Shown one piece after another: positions 51,856-60,497 of a stretch of 64,000 nucleotides of DNA. The stretch is from Lacibacter sediminis. GTDB lineage: Bacteria > Bacteroidota > Bacteroidia > Chitinophagales > Chitinophagaceae. Position numbers and translations under genes: made by a program. The notes beneath the pieces are model-generated. The model was not told where the DNA came from. It worked only from the letters and a program-made list of their open reading frames with translations, and searched no databases. The stretch spans positions 4,340,001-4,404,000 of the forward strand of contig NZ_CP060007.1 in assembly GCF_014168535.1 (NCBI RefSeq), read 5' to 3'. Positions within the stretch are counted from its first letter, which is position 1, and the number at the start of each line of letters is the position of its first letter.

Positions 51856-54303
51856 TTAAAATTTATAGGCAACCGTTGCCACAAACTGGCGTGGGGCAAT
51901 CGGGTTGATGCTATAATTTTCATGCACATAATAATTAAGAGCGTTTGTAAGGTTTGAAACTTTGGCAAGTAAAGAAAAACGTTTGATAGTGTAACCGGCA
52001 GTTACATCAACGGTTGTAAATCCTTCTACCGGAATCAATCTTGAATAGTTTTGCGCCTGACCAATAGTATTATTCCATCCACCAAAACGATCTCCCACAT
52101 AAAATACTGATGTACCAAATTTCAACCCATTCAATTTGCCTTTACTGATCGTATAAAATGCGCTTGCATTTGCTGTGTGTGCAGGTGTGCTTACCAGGCG
52201 ATCGCCTTCTACATAACTGCCCACTTTATCAGGTGTTTTGGTATAACGCATATCGTTAAAGCTGTACCCGGCCATTACTGAAAAACCTTTCATCGGGTTA
52301 GCTGTAACATCAAGCTCAATACCATTGCTCGTTGTTTGTCCTGTGAGTTCTTTCAGGTTACTGTTATTATTTGGGTTTCCGTTCTGATCGAACTGTGCTG
52401 TTTGTGCAAGATTATTGTTTACGATTTTATAAGCCGTAACATTCACCGTTAATTTTCCTTTCAACAGAATGTTTTTTATACCTAGTTCATATTGATCAAT
52501 AATTGAAGGAGGCAAAACATTGTTGTAAATATCTAATCCGGTATTCACAGAAAATGAATTAGAGTAGCTGACAAAGAATGATACATTGGGTTTCATACGA
52601 TACACTAATCCAATACGTGGCGAAAATGCTTTATCAGCCTTAATCTTTCCTTTTGCTATTGAATCTTTCGCTAAGTAAGTTGTTGTTGCCGGAGATGATT
52701 CCTGTAAAGACCAACGAATACCTGCCAGTAATTTTATCTTTTCAGTAATGCTGATGAGATCCTGCACATAAGCGCCTACTCTGTTCACAGGCGTTTGAAC
52801 AAATGTTACTCTTGTTGCAACAGGAATATCAGTACGACGAACAAATTTGTTTGGATCAAGAATATTAATGCTGTCATAGATCTTTCCCTGTATATCGTAA
52901 TTGTAGGTTTCGGTGAGATAATTATCGGCATCAACTCCAGCCAGCAATGTATGTTCAACTGTTCCGGTTTTGAATTTACCATTGAGGTTGACCTGGCCTG
53001 TAAAATATTTTTCCCTTGTATCAACACGACCTAATGGACGACCCCAATCTCCATTTACTTTTGCCTGGATACGTTCGACTGAATAATAATCACGATCAAA
53101 TTGCTGGTAAGAAACAACAGTTCCTAACTGCCAGTTATTATTGAATGCATGTCTTACTGTTGCAGAAGTTGTTGCCTGCTGGGTAATATTATATTGCCAA
53201 TTGGTACCCATAAAACGTGAGCGAGGCACATCGGGAATAACCGTATTACCCAATGAGCCTATTCCGAAGTCAGGAGTAAAATCATGTTTCAGATAATCAC
53301 CTTCGATGATTAATTCAGTTTTGCTGCTAAGTTTAAAAAGTAAAGATGGATTTACATAGTAACGTGTTGATGACACCTGGTCACGGTAGCTGTTTGCAGA
53401 TTCAAACGTTCCGTTTACACGGTATGCAATATGTTTGTTGATGGGGGCATAAATATCAAACACTGGTTTCCAGAGATTAAAGCTACCTGCACGCAAGCTT
53501 ACTTCGCCACCAAACATAAATTTAGGTTTCTTGGTTACCATGTTCAACACACCTCCCGGTGCAACATTACCATAAAGAATAGCTGCACTGCCTTTTAATA
53601 TCTCAACACTTTCAAGCGAGCTCACCTCAGGCATTGCAGCACTGTTTACTCTTGAACCATTCTTAAACATATTAGTTGATGAAAACCCATAACCTCTTGC
53701 AAAAAAACTTTCCTGTGTGCTGGCCCTTGTTGTGCCGAGATACACACCGTTCACATTTCTCACCACATCACTCAGGCGTTGCGCCTGTTGATCTTTGATC
53801 ACCACTTCACTAACAGTAGCAATCGCTTGCGGCAGATCCATTGGTTTAATTAAAGACTTGCCAAACACCGTTGCCTTATCGTTTACTCCTCTGAAGTAAG
53901 CGATCACAATTTCATTCAGCTCTTTTGCATTTTCAATTAAAACAAAATTGGTAGTAAGCACCTCGTTTTCGCTCACTTTTATTTTCTTTTCAATTGTCTG
54001 AAGTCCTGTAAATGATGCAACAATTGTATACTCACCTACCGGTACATTACTGATCCTGAACGAACCATCTTCGAGACTGACAGCTCCTTTATTGATCTCT
54101 TTTAAAAATATGCTTACATGTTCTGCAGCCTTACCATCAACAGTAGTTACAACACCTTTAATACTTTGTTGCGCTGGCACCGGATTTGCGTTAACATTCT
54201 GTTGGGATGTTGCTGAGCTGCCATTAAAACCTTGTTGCGCAAATATGGTTGATGTGAGAAGTGTAAAAAGAATAATTAGTTTGGTCCTTGATTTCCGTTC
54301 CAT
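51856..54303 (-). CDS. TonB-dependent siderophore receptor (FhuA/FecA-like), 815 aa
   Basis: A signal peptide (ending TIFAQQG) leads to a carboxypeptidase-regulatory-like domain (about 47-125, GVVTTVDGKAAEHVSIFLKEI). A siderophore-type plug follows (TVSEVVIKDQQAQRLSDVVRNVNGVYLG, ARGYGFSSTNMFKNGSR, ILKGSAAILYGNVAPGGVLNMVTKKP), then a barrel ending in IAPRQFVATVAYKF. The plug motifs are those of ferric-siderophore receptors, so it should import Fe3+-siderophores. A 46-bp element upstream (54355-54400) is shared with the second receptor. Confidence 0.94.
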   Translation of the reverse strand: MERKSRTKLIILFTLLTSTIFAQQGFNGSSATSQQNVNANPVPAQQSIKGVVTTVDGKAAEHVSIFLKEINKGAVSLEDGSFRISNVPVGEYTIVASFTGLQTIEKKIKVSENEVLTTNFVLIENAKELNEIVIAYFRGVNDKATVFGKSLIKPMDLPQAIATVSEVVIKDQQAQRLSDVVRNVNGVYLGTTRASTQESFFARGYGFSSTNMFKNGSRVNSAAMPEVSSLESVEILKGSAAILYGNVAPGGVLNMVTKKPKFMFGGEVSLRAGSFNLWKPVFDIYAPINKHIAYRVNGTFESANSYRDQVSSTRYYVNPSLLFKLSSKTELIIEGDYLKHDFTPDFGIGSLGNTVIPDVPRSRFMGTNWQYNITQQATTSATVRHAFNNNWQLGTVVSYQQFDRDYYSVERIQAKVNGDWGRPLGRVDTREKYFTGQVNLNGKFKTGTVEHTLLAGVDADNYLTETYNYDIQGKIYDSINILDPNKFVRRTDIPVATRVTFVQTPVNRVGAYVQDLISITEKIKLLAGIRWSLQESSPATTTYLAKDSIAKGKIKADKAFSPRIGLVYRMKPNVSFFVSYSNSFSVNTGLDIYNNVLPPSIIDQYELGIKNILLKGKLTVNVTAYKIVNNNLAQTAQFDQNGNPNNNSNLKELTGQTTSNGIELDVTANPMKGFSVMAGYSFNDMRYTKTPDKVGSYVEGDRLVSTPAHTANASAFYTISKGKLNGLKFGTSVFYVGDRFGGWNNTIGQAQNYSRLIPVEGFTTVDVTAGYTIKRFSLLAKVSNLTNALNYYVHENYSINPIAPRQFVATVAYKF

Positions 54304-54305
54304 TG

Positions 54306-54333
54306 ATCTTATATATTATGTTTTTTATAAGAT
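54306..54333. promoter_or_regulatory. Inverted repeat ATCTTATA-N12-TATAAGAT in the 815-aa receptor leader
   Basis: Perfect 8-bp arms lie immediately upstream of the start codon at 54301-54303, close to the shared 46-bp element. It could be a second operator or an mRNA hairpin. Confidence 0.4.
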
Positions 54334-54354
54334 GCAAATTTGGTTCAAGCCAAC

Positions 54355-54400
54355 TCAAATCATTTACAGAATGAGGAAAACAGTTTACGCAATACGAAAA
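54355..54400 (-). promoter_or_regulatory. Shared 46-bp iron-island element, copy 1
   Basis: 43 of 46 bases match the copy at 56782-56827. On the minus strand the element contains two related half-sites with GTAAA starting 21 bp apart (GCGTAAAC... and CTGTAAAT...), the spacing of AraC-family dimers. Copy 1 is 52 bp before the 815-residue receptor start. Confidence 0.8.
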
Positions 54401-54436
54401 CAAAGAGCTACTAAAAGTTTTTTCATACTGAAATAA

Positions 54437-54467
54437 AAAAAACTTCATCTTTTGAGTGAAGTTTTTT
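54437..54467 (-). terminator. Terminator of the 750-aa receptor gene
   Basis: 11-bp stem AAAAAACTTCA/TGAAGTTTTTT with a 9-base loop and T-run on the minus strand, ahead of the next receptor promoter. Confidence 0.8.
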
Positions 54468-54483
54468 CATGATTAGTTTCGAT

Positions 54484-56736
54484 TTAGAATTTCGCTCCTA
54501 CGCTAATAAAGAACGTTCTACCGTCAGCAGGTAATGCACCCGGACCCGGATAACCACCTGCACGACGTGTGAAATATTTTTCATTCGTGAGATTATTAAT
54601 GCCTGCTTTAATATTTAGATTTTTATTGAAACGATAAGACGCAGTTAAATCGGTAACAGTATATGCCGGTATTATTCCGTTTTGTGCATTTGCTGATGGC
54701 GCAACGGTATTGTTTGCATCTGCAAACGCATCACTCACATAACTTACCTGTGTAGTGAAAGAAAATCCTTTGAACGAATAAGTTAAACCACTTCTAACAA
54801 TATGCTCTGGTGCGTTTTCCACTTTCTTATTCTGCAGATTGCTTTCAACCAACTGATTGTTATTATTCTTTGTTATCACCTTAAAGTTACCATAACGTGC
54901 ATCTGTGTAACCATAAGAAACAAACAGGTTAATATCTCCCCATGTTGATTTATCAGTAATTGCTTTTACCGGGCTGAACTCTACCAAGGCTTCAATGCCT
55001 TTGCTTGTGCTGTTACCAACATTGGTACGATAGTTATAAAAACTTCCATCCGTGCGTTGCTGCACAATGGTACCAATACGATTATTGTATTGCAGGTAAA
55101 ATGCACTTACATCAAAAAAGAGATATGAACCAAAACGTCCACGATAGCCTAAATCAGCATTATATCCCTTCGCATCTTTGATATCCTGGTCCACAACATC
55201 GGTTGTGGGCGGTGCTGTTAAATCTGCAAATTGCACGGGGCGGTAAGCTTGTGTGATATTTGCATAGAGTTCGCTCATTGATGTAACATGATATTCTGCA
55301 CCTACGCCTGCCAGAACAAATCCACGGCTGCGTTTTTGATTCTGTAATAACACTTCATTTCCTCCGCTGAAACCATTGCGTCCACTTGCTTGTCCGGTAA
55401 TATATTCGTAACGTAAACCTGGAATAACGATCAACTTTTCAGATAGTCTGAAAATATTTTCTGCATGCAAAGCTGCATTGATCGTATTGAAGTCAATATC
55501 TCTTGTCCAGATACCATCGCTCACGGTCATGTCATAATCTGTTCCTGTACTTCCTTTTCCGTCAGCTGCATAACGCAATGTTGTGCCTTTGTATAAACGC
55601 CCGCCCAATGAAAATGAGTTATTCATTTTTCCAAGCTTGTAAGCACCAAGGTAACGTACTTCCAAACCATAGTTCCTGTAATCATCTTCATTCAGGTTAC
55701 GTGTGTTGTATTGATTGGTGGTTTTGTTGATGGTATCTTTTACAGTAATGCCTGCTGATGGCATAAAACCCACACTGTTCCTGTCGCCATGTACCGCAAA
55801 TAACTTTACATTCAGGCGTGATGTTTCACTAAATTTATAATTGCTGATGAGTGCGGCTGTTGTCCAGCTAACATCAAACCAGTTTCGGCTTCTGAAACTT
55901 TGTTTGATGTCTTGTTTCAATTGAGCATCTGTTAATCCACCGGGTTGCTGGCTACGCATATTACTGCGCATCAACTCTGCAGTCACTGAAAATTTATCCG
56001 TAAAACGATAAGTGAATGTTCCAAAACCGGAGTTATTATAGTAGCGGCTGTTCTGCCTGTATCCATCTGCGTTACGATGGTCAAAGAAACCATAGTAATG
56101 ATATTTTTTTGTTTCGCCACCTACAGCATTATAGCTATTAAACAAACCGTTGCTGCCAATGGTTTGTTGTGTTTCAAATTCAAACGGCTTATTAATTTCA
56201 CTTCCGTTTCTAAGAATGTAATTCACCATTCCTCCAAACTGCGGTCCGTATTGCAGCGAACCATGTCCTCTGATGATTTCAATCCGTTGTACTGCCTGTA
56301 ACTGCGGATTATAGTATGCTTCCGGATAACCATAAGGATCGGCAGCTATATCATAACCATTTTGTCTTGTGTTGAATTCCCAACTACGGTTAGGGCTCAA
56401 TCCTCTTGCCGCAATACCGATCTGTATACCGCTGCCATCGCTTTCCCAAATTTGAATACCGGGAATTTTGGCTACCACTTGCCGCATGGTATTGGTAACA
56501 ACATTTCCCTGCACATTATCGACTACAATTAATGAGTTCTTCTTACCAGCATTGATATTTACACCAACAATTTCCGGTAAAAAATGTACATCAGCACGGC
56601 TGTTACGGCCAACTACTGTTATATCGGCCAGGTATTTTGTATGGAGACGACTGCTGTCTGTTTTTGTTGAATCCTGTTGAGCTGTTGTTTGTAAAGCTAT
56701 TATTGCCAGGCAAATTGTGATAATGGTTCTTTTCAT
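54484..56736 (-). CDS. TonB-dependent receptor, FecA-like (ferric citrate type), 750 aa
   Basis: I start at 56736 (MKRTIITICLAIIALQTTAQ), a clean signal peptide; a Met two residues earlier also works. The plug has NTMRQVVAKIPGIQIWESDGSG, ARGLSPNRSWEFNTRQNGYDIAAD, and IEIIRGHGSLQYGPQFGGMVNYI, which is the FecA-type plug pattern, followed by a long barrel ending in the aromatic FFISVGAKF. It should take up Fe3+-citrate-type complexes with TonB energy. Copy 2 of the 46-bp element lies just upstream, then the AraC regulator gene. Confidence 0.93.
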   Translation of the reverse strand: MKRTIITICLAIIALQTTAQQDSTKTDSSRLHTKYLADITVVGRNSRADVHFLPEIVGVNINAGKKNSLIVVDNVQGNVVTNTMRQVVAKIPGIQIWESDGSGIQIGIAARGLSPNRSWEFNTRQNGYDIAADPYGYPEAYYNPQLQAVQRIEIIRGHGSLQYGPQFGGMVNYILRNGSEINKPFEFETQQTIGSNGLFNSYNAVGGETKKYHYYGFFDHRNADGYRQNSRYYNNSGFGTFTYRFTDKFSVTAELMRSNMRSQQPGGLTDAQLKQDIKQSFRSRNWFDVSWTTAALISNYKFSETSRLNVKLFAVHGDRNSVGFMPSAGITVKDTINKTTNQYNTRNLNEDDYRNYGLEVRYLGAYKLGKMNNSFSLGGRLYKGTTLRYAADGKGSTGTDYDMTVSDGIWTRDIDFNTINAALHAENIFRLSEKLIVIPGLRYEYITGQASGRNGFSGGNEVLLQNQKRSRGFVLAGVGAEYHVTSMSELYANITQAYRPVQFADLTAPPTTDVVDQDIKDAKGYNADLGYRGRFGSYLFFDVSAFYLQYNNRIGTIVQQRTDGSFYNYRTNVGNSTSKGIEALVEFSPVKAITDKSTWGDINLFVSYGYTDARYGNFKVITKNNNNQLVESNLQNKKVENAPEHIVRSGLTYSFKGFSFTTQVSYVSDAFADANNTVAPSANAQNGIIPAYTVTDLTASYRFNKNLNIKAGINNLTNEKYFTRRAGGYPGPGALPADGRTFFISVGAKF

Positions 56737-56781
56737 GTTCATTCCCAAGTTTAATCGGGGGCAAAGGTGCATTACAACCAT

Positions 56782-56827
56782 TCAAATCATTTACAGAATA
56801 AGGAAAACTGTTTACGCAATACGGAAA
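56782..56827 (-). promoter_or_regulatory. Shared 46-bp iron-island element, copy 2
   Basis: Nearly identical (43 of 46) to 54355-54400. It lies 46 bp before the 750-residue receptor start, in the gap after the AraC regulator gene. Differences are at element positions 19, 28 and 43. Confidence 0.8.
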
Positions 56828-56850
56828 GCCTCAGAGAAAATGAACAGGTA

Positions 56851-57789
56851 TTAGTTTGTTCTGAACAACAATTCACATGGCTTCAGCCCCGTGTGCTTTT
56901 TAAACGCAGTAGAAAAGTGTGAGATGGAGGAATAACCGAGTAATGCACTTACCTCGGTAACGCTTAACCCTTTTTCGTATAAAAGATATTTAGCGTGTTC
57001 CATTCGCTGGCTCTGGTAGAATTCGAAGATGGTAGTTCCGAACATTTCTTTGAACCCTTTTTTCAAATAACATTCGTTGGTTCCTACTTTACGGCTCAAT
57101 TCTTTAATGGTGATGGGCTCGCCAATACGTTGCAATAAAATTTCCCTTGCCTGCAGAATGGTATCTTTTGCATTATCCGTTGCAAGAAAACGGCAAACAA
57201 AACTGTCTTCAGCTTTCTGATCAGTTAAACATTCTAATCCATACAACAGCAATGTTTGCAACTGGCTGTTTACATAAATATTCTCCAGTGCATTACTGTA
57301 ATTATGCTGTAACAGGTTTTCCAATACCGTTCTGATACGGCTGCAAAGATTAACCGTTGTGATGAAAGATTGTTTTTCTTTAAACGCAAGCACCCGCTCA
57401 CTTTTTGTTGTAATGGTTTTCCCTTTTACAAACGGAGTAAGATAAGAAGGAGAAAAACGAAACATGAATACATCGATTGTTGGCTCTGCAGTACAATCGG
57501 CCGATGTTTTTTTACAAACCCCGTTTGCGCAGGTTTTGCTGTTACAATATTTATTTCCATTGATGCAGAAACGCAGCTCAATATTCCGCTCCTTTGATTG
57601 CTGAGATTGCGAATTATACACCAGCACCGCCGTGTCTTCAGGAGTAACATGTGGCAGCAATTTGTAGCGATAAATACCATACTGCACCGAGCCGGGAATT
57701 TGCTTTTCCTGCTCATATACCAGATCCAGCTCATGTGTTAAGAGCGGGTTTCGGTTGGCGAGTGTGAGTAATTCGTTTAATTGCTGCAT
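56851..57789 (-). CDS. AraC-family regulator with a five-cysteine cluster
   Basis: The C-terminal 100 residues hold two helix-turn-helix units (TIKELSRKVGTNECYLKKGFKEMFG, then LSVTEVSALLGYSSISHFSTAFKKHTG), the AraC DNA-binding domain. The N-terminal part is unlike sugar-binding AraC cupins: it contains Cys75, 82, 87, 92 and 99, with symmetric spacing 6-4-4-6 between them, close together in CINGNKYCNSKTCANG and the following residues. Such a cluster could hold iron-sulfur or metal. It sits next to two receptors carrying the same 46-bp element, like PchR-type activators of siderophore receptors. It has its own exact -7 motif (57798-57805). Confidence 0.9.
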   Translation of the reverse strand: MQQLNELLTLANRNPLLTHELDLVYEQEKQIPGSVQYGIYRYKLLPHVTPEDTAVLVYNSQSQQSKERNIELRFCINGNKYCNSKTCANGVCKKTSADCTAEPTIDVFMFRFSPSYLTPFVKGKTITTKSERVLAFKEKQSFITTVNLCSRIRTVLENLLQHNYSNALENIYVNSQLQTLLLYGLECLTDQKAEDSFVCRFLATDNAKDTILQAREILLQRIGEPITIKELSRKVGTNECYLKKGFKEMFGTTIFEFYQSQRMEHAKYLLYEKGLSVTEVSALLGYSSISHFSTAFKKHTGLKPCELLFRTN

Positions 57790-57797
57790 TGGGATGG

Positions 57798-57805
57798 CAA
57801 AGATA
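57798..57805 (-). promoter_or_regulatory. Promoter -7 motif for the AraC regulator
   Basis: The minus strand reads TATCTTTG, an exact TAnnTTTG match, 9 bp before the start codon, so the leader is very short. Confidence 0.55.
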
Positions 57806-58001
57806 GGTCATAAAGCAGGGCTATTATCATGGGCTATTGACAGAGTTTTGTCATGTTTTTGGATGGAAAAAGAAGTAGTCTGCCGCTCCTGTTTTCAAGA
57901 ATTCCACAAACTGTTTCAAACCCTTCATTTTCAGCAGAAAAATTGTGGATTTCTTGCTGTAAAATCGGCTTTAAAAATCGCTTCAACCGCTGCCTTTTCC
58001 G

Positions 58002-58009
58002 TACATTTG
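58002..58009 (+). promoter_or_regulatory. Promoter -7 motif for gyrB
   Basis: TACATTTG is an exact TAnnTTTG match, 50 bp before the gyrB start. Confidence 0.6.
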
Positions 58010-58058
58010 TCCGAATATATTTTCACCACTCCCAATCAGATTTTTTGAGAATCATTAT

Positions 58059-60056
58059 ATGAGCACAGAGTTAACAGACTTACAGGAAAAAGCCATCAGT
58101 GCAGCAGCACAAAATGCAGGTTATGGCGCCGACAGTATCCAGGTTTTAGAAGGTTTAGAAGCGGTTCGTAAGCGTCCCGCCATGTACATTGGCGATATCA
58201 GTGAAAAAGGTTTGCATCACCTCGTGTATGAAGTGGTCGACAACTCGATCGATGAAGCCCTTGCAGGTTATTGTAAAAACATTACAGTCAACATTCATGA
58301 AGATAACAGCATCAGTGTGCAGGATGATGGTCGTGGTATTCCTACTGCCATGCATACAAAAGAAAAACGTTCTGCACTTGAAGTTGTAATGACTGTGTTG
58401 CATGCCGGTGGTAAGTTCGATAAAGGTTCTTACAAAGTATCAGGTGGTTTGCATGGTGTGGGTGTAAGTTGCGTAAACGCATTGTCATCTAAACTGCAGG
58501 TAACCGTTCAGCGTGAAGGAAAAATATTTGAGCAGGAATATCGCATTGGTGTTCCTCAGTATCCTGTTCGTGAAGCAGGTGTAAGCGATATTACGGGTAC
58601 AAGGGTTCATTTCTGGCCCGATACGACCATCTTCACCGCATCTGTTTATAAAAAAGAAATTCTTGAAGCACGTTTACGTGAATTATCGTTTTTGAATAAA
58701 GGCATCCGCATTATCCTCAACGATCTTCGTGAAGTGGATGAGAACGGTGCAACTTACAGTAACACATTCTTCAGCGAAGGTGGTATCACTGAATTTGTAG
58801 AATTGATTGAGAAGAATGGCAAACGCAGTCCACTGTTACCTCAAGTGATCTACATGGATGGTCATGACCCTGAGAGTAATGTAGCAGTAGAAGTTGCCAT
58901 GGTGTATAATGACTCGTACAGTGAACATATCTTTTCATATGTAAACAACATCAACACCATTGAAGGAGGTACACACGTAACCGGTTTCCGCAGATCAATT
59001 ACGAGGGTGTTTACATCATACGGAAAAAAAGAAGGCTTGTTTGAAAAAGCAAAAGTAGATGTTGAAGGAGATGATTTCCGTGAAGGTTTAACTGCTATCA
59101 TTTCAGTAAAGGTTCCTGAACCACAGTTTGAAGGTCAAACAAAAACCAAGCTCGGCAACAGTGAAGTAAGTGGTATTGTGGAAACATCTGTAAGCCGCAC
59201 ACTGGAAGCTTATCTCGAAGAAAATCCAAGAGAAGCAAAGAACATCGTTCAAAAAATTATCCTTGCGGCACAGGCAAGAGCAGCAGCTAAGAAAGCACGT
59301 GAACTGGTGCAACGTAAAACCGTATTAAGCGGTGGCGGTTTGCCGGGTAAACTGGCTGATTGTTCTGATCGTGATCCTGAACGTTGCGAATTATATTTAG
59401 TCGAAGGTGATTCGGCAGGTGGTACTGCCAAGCAAGGCCGTGACCGTAGTTTCCAGGCCATTCTTCCTTTACGTGGTAAGATATTGAACGTAGAGAAAGC
59501 AATGGAGCATAAGATCTACGATAACGAAGAGATCCGGAATATGTTTACAGCTCTTGGTGTAAAGATGGGTACTCCTGAAGATCCAAAAGCGTTAGACATC
59601 AGCAAGCTTCGTTATCACAAGATCATCATCATGACCGATGCCGATGTGGATGGTAGTCATATCGCCACATTGATCCTTACTTTTTTCTTCCGTTATATGA
59701 CGGCGATTGTTGAGCAGGGTTATCTCTATCTCGCACAGCCACCGTTATACCAGGTGAAGAAAGGAAAGGAAATGGCTTACGCATGGAATGAAGAAGAACG
59801 CAAAGCGTACGTTGCACAATTTGGTGCAGGTAAAGAAGACAGTGTGGGCGTACAACGATACAAAGGTTTGGGTGAAATGAATGCCGACCAGTTATGGGAA
59901 ACAACCATGAACCCGGGCACACGTGCGCTGAAGATGGTTACGATTGAAAGTGCAGCGGAGGCCGACAGGGTATTCAGCATGCTTATGGGCGATGAAGTTG
60001 CTCCAAGAAGGGAGTTTATTGAAAGCCACGCCAAGTACGCAAACCTTGACATTTAA
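58059..60056 (+). CDS. gyrB: DNA gyrase subunit B
   Basis: The 665-residue protein has the GHKL ATPase (EAVRKRPAMYIGDISEKGLHHLVYEVVDNSIDEALAG, then GRGIPTAMH and GGKFDKGSYKVSGGLHGVG), the transducer domain, and the TOPRIM part (LYLVEGDSAGGTAKQGRDR; IMTDADVDGSHI). Its C-terminal RYKGLGEMNADQLWETTMNP pattern is GyrB-like rather than ParE-like. It supercoils DNA with GyrA, which is elsewhere. It is monocistronic, with its own promoter and terminator. Confidence 0.96.
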   Translation: MSTELTDLQEKAISAAAQNAGYGADSIQVLEGLEAVRKRPAMYIGDISEKGLHHLVYEVVDNSIDEALAGYCKNITVNIHEDNSISVQDDGRGIPTAMHTKEKRSALEVVMTVLHAGGKFDKGSYKVSGGLHGVGVSCVNALSSKLQVTVQREGKIFEQEYRIGVPQYPVREAGVSDITGTRVHFWPDTTIFTASVYKKEILEARLRELSFLNKGIRIILNDLREVDENGATYSNTFFSEGGITEFVELIEKNGKRSPLLPQVIYMDGHDPESNVAVEVAMVYNDSYSEHIFSYVNNINTIEGGTHVTGFRRSITRVFTSYGKKEGLFEKAKVDVEGDDFREGLTAIISVKVPEPQFEGQTKTKLGNSEVSGIVETSVSRTLEAYLEENPREAKNIVQKIILAAQARAAAKKARELVQRKTVLSGGGLPGKLADCSDRDPERCELYLVEGDSAGGTAKQGRDRSFQAILPLRGKILNVEKAMEHKIYDNEEIRNMFTALGVKMGTPEDPKALDISKLRYHKIIIMTDADVDGSHIATLILTFFFRYMTAIVEQGYLYLAQPPLYQVKKGKEMAYAWNEEERKAYVAQFGAGKEDSVGVQRYKGLGEMNADQLWETTMNPGTRALKMVTIESAAEADRVFSMLMGDEVAPRREFIESHAKYANLDI

Positions 60057-60081
60057 GGCGGAATTTTATACAAATCATACG

Positions 60082-60110
60082 AGCGGCCCGTCAATCCGGG
60101 TCGCTTTTTT
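60082..60110 (+). terminator. Terminator of gyrB
   Basis: 9-bp stem AGCGGCCCG/CGGGTCGCT (one G-T pair) with a short loop and a T-run. Confidence 0.85.
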
Positions 60111-60233
60111 ATTGATTTTCAATGCATAGCGGCTGTGGAAAGCATTTTAAGTCCTTTTTTAGCGAAAATCTGTACTTTAGCCCGAACCGAGTGACGGTAA
60201 TTATTAACTAACCCCCTCATAAAAAATTAAATT

Positions 60234-60431
60234 ATGGAATTAACAGCGTATAACGTAAAGACAAAAGAAAAGAACGTTCCTATCCAGAATGCAGTAGTTG
60301 AGCGTACAGCTAAAGGTGGATACATTGCTAAAGGTGATGATGGAAAAGGTAACAAACTTACTGCCTTATTAGGCGAAGCAAAAGCTCTGGCTGCAATTGC
60401 TGCAGGCACTGCAAAAAAAGGCTGGGATTAA
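60234..60431 (+). CDS. Small basic protein of unknown function (65 aa)
   Basis: The 65-residue protein reads MELTAYNVKTKEKNVPIQ and continues with an ERTAKGGYIAKGDDGKGNKL strand region, then an Ala-rich helix and a KKGWD end. It has no signal peptide or membrane segment, so it is cytoplasmic. A similar small protein is familiar from other Bacteroidota, but I cannot name a family. It has a strong terminator and an isolated position, which suggest high expression; function unknown. Confidence 0.8.
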   Translation: MELTAYNVKTKEKNVPIQNAVVERTAKGGYIAKGDDGKGNKLTALLGEAKALAAIAAGTAKKGWD

Positions 60432-60450
60432 TCTTATTCTACCCATAAAA

Positions 60451-60480
60451 AAAGTCGTTCCGCTAACGTGGAACGACTTT
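60451..60480. terminator. Bidirectional terminator after the 65-aa gene
   Basis: 11-bp stem AAAGTCGTTCC/GGAACGACTTT with an 8-base loop, A-run left and T-run right, between convergent stops at 60431 and 60498. Confidence 0.9.
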
Positions 60481-60497
60481 TTTATTGACAGGATTCT

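Noticed and set aside
57755..58048. 97-codon frame upstream of gyrB
   Set aside because: It overlaps the AraC regulator start and the gyrB promoter, and its translation shows no signal or domain.
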